From assembly GCF_003732425.1 (NCBI RefSeq), contig NZ_MOBX01000005.1, positions 62,001 through 126,000 of the forward strand: a stretch of DNA of 64,000 nt, written 5' to 3'. The stretch is from Pseudomonas fluorescens (GTDB lineage Bacteria; Pseudomonadota; Gammaproteobacteria; Pseudomonadales; Pseudomonadaceae). The stretch's first letter is position 1, and each line of letters starts with the position of its first letter. Below are positions 58,823 to 64,000 of the stretch, piece by piece. A model generated the notes under the pieces. That model had not been told where the DNA came from, ran no database searches, and worked only from the letters and a program-made list of their open reading frames with translations. A program made the translations under genes and the position numbers.

Positions 58823-59908
58823 ATGACCATTAGCGACGCAATCCACCGTTTGCTGCTCGACAACCTGACCACCGCCACGATCCTGCTCGACGCTGAATTG
58901 CGCCTCGAGTACATGAACCCGGCGGCGGAAATGCTGCTTGCCATCAGCGGGCAGCGCAGCCATGGGCAGTTCATCAGCGAACTGTTCACCGAATCCACCG
59001 AGGCGCTGAACTCCCTGCGTCAGGCGGTCGAACAGGCGCATCCGTTCACCAAGCGCGAAGCGATGCTCACTGCGCTCACCGGTCAGACGTTGACCGTGGA
59101 TTATGCGGTGACGCCAATCCTCAGCAACGGCGCGACCATGCTTCTGCTGGAAGTCCATCCGCGTGACCGCTTGCTGCGAATCACCAAGGAAGAGGCTCAG
59201 CTATCCAAACAGGAAACCAGCAAGATGCTGGTGCGCGGCCTCGCCCACGAGATCAAGAATCCCCTCGGCGGCATCCGTGGCGCCGCGCAACTGCTGGCCC
59301 GCGAGCTGCCGGAAGACAGCCTGCGCGATTACACCAACGTGATCATTGAAGAGGCCGACCGCCTGCGCAATCTGGTCGACCGCATGCTCGGCTCGAACAA
59401 ACTGCCGTCGCTGGCGATGTGCAACGTCCACGAAGTGCTCGAGCGCGTCTGCCAGTTGGTCGAAGCGGAAAGCCAAGGCTGCATCACCTTGGTGCGTGAT
59501 TACGACCCAAGCATTCCCGACGTACTGATTGACCGCGAGCAAATGATCCAGGCCGTATTGAACATCGTGCGTAACGCGATGCAGGCGATCAGCAGCCAGA
59601 ACGAGCTGCGCCTGGGCCGTATCAGCCTGCGTACGCGGACCATGCGCCAGTTCACTATCGGCCACGTCCGCCATCGCCTGGTAACCAAGATCGAGATCAT
59701 CGACAACGGGCCGGGGATCCCTGCGGAACTCCAGGAAACCATTTTCTTTCCCATGGTCAGCGGTCGCCCGGACGGTACCGGGCTGGGCCTGGCCATTACC
59801 CAGAACATCATCAGCCAGCACCAGGGTCTGATCGAGTGTGACAGCCATCCAGGCCACACCACGTTCTCGATCTTTCTGCCACTGGAACAAGGAGCCACAT
59901 CGACATGA
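58823..59908 (+). CDS. glnL: Nitrogen sensor kinase GlnL (NtrB)
   Basis: This 361-residue soluble histidine kinase/phosphatase phosphorylates NtrC when PII signals nitrogen shortage. It has an amino-terminal PAS domain (about 8-115), the H-box GLAHEIKNPLGG with His142, and the ATPase boxes NIVRNAMQAI (N box), DNGPGIP (G1) and GTGLGLAI (G2). The frame opens earlier, but the ATG at 58823 follows AGAGG and gives a family-like start. Its stop overlaps the glnG start (ATGA). Confidence 0.97.
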   Translation: MTISDAIHRLLLDNLTTATILLDAELRLEYMNPAAEMLLAISGQRSHGQFISELFTESTEALNSLRQAVEQAHPFTKREAMLTALTGQTLTVDYAVTPILSNGATMLLLEVHPRDRLLRITKEEAQLSKQETSKMLVRGLAHEIKNPLGGIRGAAQLLARELPEDSLRDYTNVIIEEADRLRNLVDRMLGSNKLPSLAMCNVHEVLERVCQLVEAESQGCITLVRDYDPSIPDVLIDREQMIQAVLNIVRNAMQAISSQNELRLGRISLRTRTMRQFTIGHVRHRLVTKIEIIDNGPGIPAELQETIFFPMVSGRPDGTGLGLAITQNIISQHQGLIECDSHPGHTTFSIFLPLEQGATST

Positions 59909-61341
59909 GCCGTAGTGAAACCGTATGGATCGTCGATGACGACCGTTCTATCCGTTGGGTTCTGGAAAAAGCCTTGCAGCAGGAAGGCATGACCACGCAG
60001 AGCTTCGACAGCGCCGATGGCGTGATGAGTCGCCTGGCCCGTCAGCAGCCCGACGTGATCATTTCCGACATTCGCATGCCGGGTGCCAGTGGCCTGGACC
60101 TGCTGGCGCGGATTCGCGAGCAGCACCCACGGCTGCCGGTGATCATCATGACCGCTCACTCCGATCTGGACAGCGCTGTCGCCTCCTATCAGGGCGGCGC
60201 GTTCGAATACCTGCCGAAGCCGTTCGACGTTGACGAGGCGGTTTCACTGGTCAAACGCGCCAATCAACATGCGCAGGAACAGCAAGGCCTGGAAGTCGTG
60301 CCGGCACTGACCCGCACCCCGGAAATCATCGGTGAAGCGCCGGCGATGCAGGAAGTGTTTCGCGCCATCGGCCGCTTGAGTCACTCCAACATCACCGTGC
60401 TGATCAACGGTGAATCCGGCACCGGTAAAGAACTGGTCGCCCACGCCCTGCACCGCCACAGCCCGCGCGCGGCCTCGCCGTTCATTGCGCTGAACATGGC
60501 AGCGATCCCCAAGGATCTGATGGAGTCCGAGCTGTTCGGCCACGAGAAAGGCGCGTTCACCGGCGCAGCCAATCTGCGTCGCGGCCGCTTCGAACAGGCT
60601 GACGGCGGTACGCTGTTCCTCGATGAAATCGGCGACATGCCGGCCGATACCCAGACGCGCCTGTTGCGGGTGCTGGCGGATGGCGAGTTCTATCGCGTCG
60701 GCGGGCATGTGCCGGTCAAGGTCGACGTACGGATCATCGCCGCGACCCACCAGAACCTGGAAACCCTGGTGCACGCCGGTAAATTCCGTGAGGACTTGTT
60801 CCACCGTCTCAACGTGATCCGTATCCACATCCCGCGCCTGTCGGATCGTCGTGAAGACATCCCGACCCTGGCCAAGCACTTCCTCAGCCGCGCGGCGCAG
60901 GAACTGGCCGTCGAGCCGAAACTGCTGAAGAGCGAGACCGAGGAATACCTGAAAAACCTGCCATGGCCAGGCAACGTGCGTCAGCTGGAGAACACCTGCC
61001 GCTGGATCACGGTGATGGCATCCGGCCGCGAAGTGCACATCAGCGACTTGCCGCCGGAGCTGTTGAGCCTGCCGCAGGACTCGGCGCCGGTGACCAACTG
61101 GGAGCAGGCACTGCGTCAGTGGGCCGATCAGGCGTTGGCGCGTGGCCAGTCGAGCCTGCTCGACAGTGCGGTGCCGGCGTTCGAGCGGATCATGATCGAG
61201 ACGGCTTTGAAACATACCGCCGGCCGTCGTCGCGATGCCGCCGTTTTGTTGGGTTGGGGGCGTAACACCCTGACGCGCAAGATCAAGGAATTGGGGATGA
61301 AGGTTGATGGTGGAGATGATGATGAGGGGGATGAAGGTTAA
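59905..61341 (+). CDS. glnG: Nitrogen response regulator GlnG (NtrC)
   Basis: This 478-residue enhancer-binding protein activates sigma-54 promoters in nitrogen limitation. The receiver domain has Asp11, Asp12 and the phosphoacceptor Asp55 in SDIRMPG. The AAA+ domain has Walker A GESGTGKE, the sigma-54 contact loop GAFTGA and Walker B GTLFLDEIGD. The C-terminal Fis-type helix-turn-helix is RRRDAAVLLGWGRNTLTRKIKELG, followed by an unusual acidic tail of Gly, Asp and Glu. Likely targets in this window are its own operon, glnA, hutU and the NrsZ-like RNA. Confidence 0.98.
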   Translation: MSRSETVWIVDDDRSIRWVLEKALQQEGMTTQSFDSADGVMSRLARQQPDVIISDIRMPGASGLDLLARIREQHPRLPVIIMTAHSDLDSAVASYQGGAFEYLPKPFDVDEAVSLVKRANQHAQEQQGLEVVPALTRTPEIIGEAPAMQEVFRAIGRLSHSNITVLINGESGTGKELVAHALHRHSPRAASPFIALNMAAIPKDLMESELFGHEKGAFTGAANLRRGRFEQADGGTLFLDEIGDMPADTQTRLLRVLADGEFYRVGGHVPVKVDVRIIAATHQNLETLVHAGKFREDLFHRLNVIRIHIPRLSDRREDIPTLAKHFLSRAAQELAVEPKLLKSETEEYLKNLPWPGNVRQLENTCRWITVMASGREVHISDLPPELLSLPQDSAPVTNWEQALRQWADQALARGQSSLLDSAVPAFERIMIETALKHTAGRRRDAAVLLGWGRNTLTRKIKELGMKVDGGDDDEGDEG

Positions 61342-61372
61342 CCCCTGGGTTCTTTGCTGACAGGAAGATCCA

Positions 61373-61438
61373 ATCGCGAGCAGGCTCACGCCTACAGAGG
61401 AATGCATTCCAACTGTAGTAGTGGGCCTGCTCGCGATG
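61373..61438. repeat. Family B intergenic inverted repeat, copy 9 (diverged)
   Basis: Arms ATCGCGAGCAGGCTCACGCC and GGGCCTGCTCGCGAT enclose a short loop after glnG. Both arms carry changes from the family consensus. Confidence 0.75.
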
Positions 61439-61453
61439 CTTTTGGGGCCGGCG

Positions 61454-61470
61454 TGCACCACCTTAATGCA
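61454..61470 (+). promoter_or_regulatory. NtrC-binding site upstream of the NrsZ-like RNA
   Basis: TGCACCACCTTAATGCA agrees with TGCACCATATTGGTGCA in both half-sites (13 of 17 positions) and is centred about 180 bases before the predicted RNA start, a normal enhancer distance. Confidence 0.75.
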
Positions 61471-61542
61471 CGTTGAACCGCAACCGGGCACAACCTGAAG
61501 CTCAAATCACAAGTAAAAAACGCTGAAAAATCTCAACATCAA

Positions 61543-61585
61543 AAACACGAAAGCCCCGAATTCCGGGGCTTTCGTGTTTCTCATA
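61543..61585. terminator. Terminator after glnG
   Basis: A perfect 16-base stem AAACACGAAAGCCCCG / CGGGGCTTTCGTGTTT with a five-base loop lies about 200 bases after the glnG stop and ends shortly before the sigma-54 promoter at 61614, insulating it. Confidence 0.85.
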
Positions 61586-61613
61586 CGCTTTTTTGTTTCA
61601 ACGAATTAAAACC

Positions 61614-61629
61614 TGGCACGCCCCCTGCA
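61614..61629 (+). promoter_or_regulatory. Strong sigma-54 promoter of the NrsZ-like RNA
   Basis: TGGCACGCCCCCTGCA matches the sigma-54 consensus TGGCACG-N4-YTGCA completely in -24 and -12. The expected start is near 61641, directly before the three tandem hairpins. No protein-coding gene follows on this strand. Confidence 0.88.
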
Positions 61630-61640
61630 ATACCTCTCAC

Positions 61641-61866
61641 AGGTGATTCGATTCACCCACCCTTTCGGGGACCTTGGTACAGGCAGGCCGGGGAATCCCC
61701 TCTTTACATCGGGCTCATACCGCAACGCGACGAGCCCACCGTTTTGGGATCCTTGGTACAGGCAGGCCGGGGGTTCCCTCTTTACACCGGATCGCCGCTG
61801 CAAGCGAGGTCCACCCCGTTTTGGGAACCCTGATACAGGCAGGTCAGGGATTCCCGCTTTTACATC
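61641..61866 (+). ncRNA. nrsZ: NrsZ-like nitrogen-regulated small RNA
   Basis: The predicted transcript of about 225 bases starts at the sigma-54 promoter and contains three similar stem-loops (61667-61700, 61746-61778, 61823-61855). All three show the same ten-base loop TACAGGCAGG. The stems differ in sequence but still pair: GGGGA-CCTTGG with CCGGGG-AA-TCCCC, GGGA-TCCTTGG with CCGGGGG-T-TCCC, and GGGAA-CCCTGA with TCAGGG-A-TTCCC. Each is followed by a C/T-rich single strand (TCTTTACA); the last, GCTTTTACA, may serve as the terminator. In P. aeruginosa the NtrC- and sigma-54-dependent RNA NrsZ is, as I recall, encoded just downstream of ntrC, is about 226 bases long, has three stem-loops and is processed into shorter pieces. 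Position, promoter, length and architecture all agree. The precise ends are inferred. Confidence 0.85.
61656..61866 (+). repeat. Three tandem repeat units of about 57 bases
   Basis: Units begin at 61656, 61735 and 61811 (period 76-79 bases) and share CCACC, TTTTGGG, CTTGGTACAGGCAGGCCGGG and TCTTTACA. They are the stem-loop modules of the small RNA. Spacers between units are unrelated, so this is not a CRISPR array. Confidence 0.88.
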
Positions 61867-61882
61867 GCAACGCCTCCCGACC

Positions 61883-64000
61883 TCACTCGAACCGCGGCCG
61901 CTTGGGCACATGATGTGGGGGCTGGTTTTGCCACGTAGGGTCAAACCTCGTTATTTCCTCTTCCAGCCTTTCCAGCATTCTTCCGGGGCTGGGTTCAGTC
62001 GCCGCAATATCCAGCAAACTTCCTCGCTCACCAAGGCTAGCCTTTTGGAAGCTTTCAATAAACGACCAGACCCGGCGCTGCAAAAGCAGGCGCTCAACCT
62101 GAAATTCCGGCGTGCGAACCAGGTTTCTGATTTGTTCGATCATCGTCGAGTTCGCTTGCATGACAAATGAATCCCACAGGGCAACTTTTCCAGCGCTTTG
62201 CGTCTGGGGAACCTGATGCATCCAATGATCGATCCCCAGATCAGCCTGGATTTGTCCCAGCCAGATATCGGTGCCTGTCTGCCGACGCGCAGCTAGCAGT
62301 CGCCGCAAAGAAGCGGGGGCGGTAATGGGGCTGCCACTCAGGTCAAAACCTTTTCTCAGCTCAACGGTTTCGGGTATCGATTTGATCCAGGTATAGGACA
62401 GATCCAAACGTGTCCTGGGAATCTCGGATGTGACGCCGTCCGGGAAGCCTCTTATAGGAGTACTGCTGAGATCGACCTCCCGCAACGCTGTCATTCCCTG
62501 CAGTGAGGGCGCCGCAGCAAGCCGGCTTTCCGATAAATTCAGTACCTCAAGTCGCGACGGACCGCCAGGCAGACCAAGCCCGAGCGGCGGCGAGGATATG
62601 TAAGTATTGGCAAGATTCAATTCTCGCAACCCGGACATGTGGCTCACATCAGGCGCATCTGTCAGTTCAGGATTATGGTACAGGTCAAGCACCTGTAGCC
62701 GTGACGCCGCGGGCATATCACCCAGGCCGACAGGCGGACTGAGTAAACCACAGGAGCGTGCGCGCAAGACTCGCAATTCGGTCATACCGCGCACCGAAAG
62801 ACTCGGCCAGAGACTGCAGTGCGTCAGGCTCAACTCGTGCAAACGGGTCAGTCGCGTGAAATGTTCAAGATTGATCGACGGCAACCAGAGTGTGGATTCC
62901 TGCATCGCCAGGACTTTCAACGCCGGGAGTTTATCGATTTCAGCTAGCAGTTCATTGCTCTTGCCCCTGAATCTCCGTACTTCGAGGGATTCAATATGGG
63001 AGAGCATCGAGAATAAATCTCCCAGACTTCGCGAGGGACTTCCCTCCAGGCCAAGAGAGACTACGGATCTGAGTGGAATCGAAAAACCTGGTAGCGCCAG
63101 ATTTCCTCGACCACCCAGGTCGAGTTCAAGCTTGAAACCGAGCAGCCGCCCGTCACGGTAAACTTTTTCAGAGTTCTCTCCCTGCCACTTGAACAACCGG
63201 CGCATCTTGCCACCTATGGCCAGTCGGCGACTGCGCTCTGCACTGTCCTTGCCTTTATAGGCCGTCTCCCAGGCAGTGATTTCACGGTTCAATTGAGGAA
63301 ACTCAAGCTGAAGCCGCTTGAGTTCCACTTCTGCCACGTCCGCTTCACCAAATCGCGCAATGAAATCATCGGCATGTTGATCCGTCGCGTCAGCAAAATA
63401 GCGTTTGACCTGCGCCCGCGTGGTCGCAACAAGGATCGGTGGTTGCCCCCCTGAGGCTCCCGCACCGGTGAGCCAGGGGCGATGAAAGTTGAACGGGTTG
63501 GCGGTTGCCGATGCACCGGCACCGCCGTCCATCCCACCGCGCAAACCTGTGAGAATGGCAACCCAGGTGTTCTGCTCGCTCCGGGTGATCGCCCGGGTTT
63601 CGCCGCCAAGGCTGGCGCGGTAAAGGTTCGCGCTGTCAGTAGCGACGGGATCCTTGGGATTGACCAGGCGCCAAACCTTGTATTCCGGGCGGGACGCATC
63701 AAGATCCTGCATCACCTGATACGCCTGTTCATGGATAACCACATAGAGCTTGCCAGCGTGACGTATCACGCCATCGCTGCCTGGTTCTGCGCCGCTGACA
63801 TCCAGCCCGGTACGAAAGGTTTCCAGACTTGCGGCGGTCAGGGGACTGGTGCGTGTGCTGAAGTCGCTGTGCGGATGCCAGATGCCGCTCTCGATGTCGT
63901 GCAACATCCATGGGCCGGAGGGGAGTAACTCGTTGGGAAGTCGAGCGCGATACCATCCCGTGTCCGGATCCACCCCGACGAGAACAAGGCCACTGTCAGG
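61883..64000 (-). CDS. Leucine-rich-repeat effector-like protein, 3' part (NEL-type relative)
   Basis: The frame is open to the right edge, so at least 705 C-terminal residues of a larger protein are visible and the start is outside. The first about 150 residues resemble the toxin-like region of large Pseudomonas LRR proteins (GWYRARLP, YKVWRLVNP). From roughly 63000 to 62300 come about ten leucine-rich repeats (LPALKVLAMQES, RLHELSLTHCSL, GLRELNLANTYI, RLEVLNLSES, ALREVDLSSTPI). The following helical part (IWLGQIQADLG, LLLQRRVWSFIESFQKASLGERGSLLDIAA) resembles the linker of NEL-type E3 ubiquitin ligases, but the protein ends soon after, with a basic tail HHVPKRPRFE and no C-x-D catalytic cysteine. 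It may be a non-catalytic relative. It converges on the NrsZ-like RNA. Confidence 0.75.
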   Translation of the reverse strand, partial: PDSGLVLVGVDPDTGWYRARLPNELLPSGPWMLHDIESGIWHPHSDFSTRTSPLTAASLETFRTGLDVSGAEPGSDGVIRHAGKLYVVIHEQAYQVMQDLDASRPEYKVWRLVNPKDPVATDSANLYRASLGGETRAITRSEQNTWVAILTGLRGGMDGGAGASATANPFNFHRPWLTGAGASGGQPPILVATTRAQVKRYFADATDQHADDFIARFGEADVAEVELKRLQLEFPQLNREITAWETAYKGKDSAERSRRLAIGGKMRRLFKWQGENSEKVYRDGRLLGFKLELDLGGRGNLALPGFSIPLRSVVSLGLEGSPSRSLGDLFSMLSHIESLEVRRFRGKSNELLAEIDKLPALKVLAMQESTLWLPSINLEHFTRLTRLHELSLTHCSLWPSLSVRGMTELRVLRARSCGLLSPPVGLGDMPAASRLQVLDLYHNPELTDAPDVSHMSGLRELNLANTYISSPPLGLGLPGGPSRLEVLNLSESRLAAAPSLQGMTALREVDLSSTPIRGFPDGVTSEIPRTRLDLSYTWIKSIPETVELRKGFDLSGSPITAPASLRRLLAARRQTGTDIWLGQIQADLGIDHWMHQVPQTQSAGKVALWDSFVMQANSTMIEQIRNLVRTPEFQVERLLLQRRVWSFIESFQKASLGERGSLLDIAATEPSPGRMLERLEEEITRFDPTWQNQPPHHVPKRPRFE

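Noticed and set aside
61656..61866. Possible CRISPR array
   Set aside because: There are only three imperfect units of about 57 bases with short non-uniform spacers, no cas genes, and a hairpin architecture inside the unit.
61606..62170. Short open frames on both strands through the three tandem repeats, giving repeated peptides such as GFPGLPVP
   Set aside because: The repeat is better explained as RNA stem-loops: stems change in a pairing-preserving way, a sigma-54 promoter precedes them, and no ribosome-binding site fits.

Overview
The window is chromosomal DNA of a Pseudomonas, most likely the P. fluorescens group. The evidence is the GC-rich codon use, a gene order that, as I remember it, follows the P. 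aeruginosa PA5056-PA5125 segment, and many intergenic inverted repeats of the types common in P. fluorescens genomes. No tRNA, rRNA, insertion sequence, prophage or CRISPR array was seen. Identifications come from reading motifs and from recalled family knowledge; no database search was run.

Layout. 1-5730: the medium-chain-length polyhydroxyalkanoate (PHA) cluster (end of phaC1, phaZ, phaC2, phaD, then phaI-phaF on the other strand and a small PHA-associated protein). 5883-11949: a rightward run of overlapping genes, ubiE-ubiJ-ubiB (ubiquinone), hisI-hisE (histidine biosynthesis), tatABC (twin-arginine export) and rsmE. 12178-23346: a chemoreceptor, an amino-acid ABC importer, opgG-opgH (periplasmic glucans), dtd and pip. 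23573-38368: the complete histidine utilisation (hut) locus, with a histidine ABC importer, an NCS1 transporter, HutC, HutD, HutF and two adjacent histidine-ammonia-lyase-like genes, one of which has lost the MIO cofactor tripeptide. 38489-51833: lipoproteins, an amino-acid chemoreceptor, DUF924, fbp, a large DUF2339/DUF3999 membrane pair, glgP and a cysteine-cluster protein. 52024-61341: typA, thiI, glnA, two DUF4124 genes and glnL-glnG (ntrB-ntrC). 61641-61866: three tandem RNA hairpins behind a near-consensus sigma-54 promoter, interpreted as the nitrogen-regulated small RNA NrsZ. 61883-64000: the 3' part of a leucine-rich-repeat effector-like gene.

How it fits together. The hut genes release ammonia and glutamate from histidine, glnA assimilates ammonia, and NtrBC senses nitrogen. 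Four sigma-54 type (-24/-12) promoters can be read in the sequence, before hutU, glnA, glnL and the NrsZ-like RNA. Sequences resembling NtrC enhancers lie upstream of each (weak at glnA). At hutU a HutC operator sits over the predicted transcription start. The right half of the window therefore looks like a nitrogen-control neighbourhood.

The most notable points are the NrsZ-like RNA with structure-preserving stem changes, the MIO-less HutH paralog, the hutU control region, an apparently NtrC-controlled ntrBC promoter, and the LRR protein that ends where a NEL ligase catalytic cysteine would be expected.
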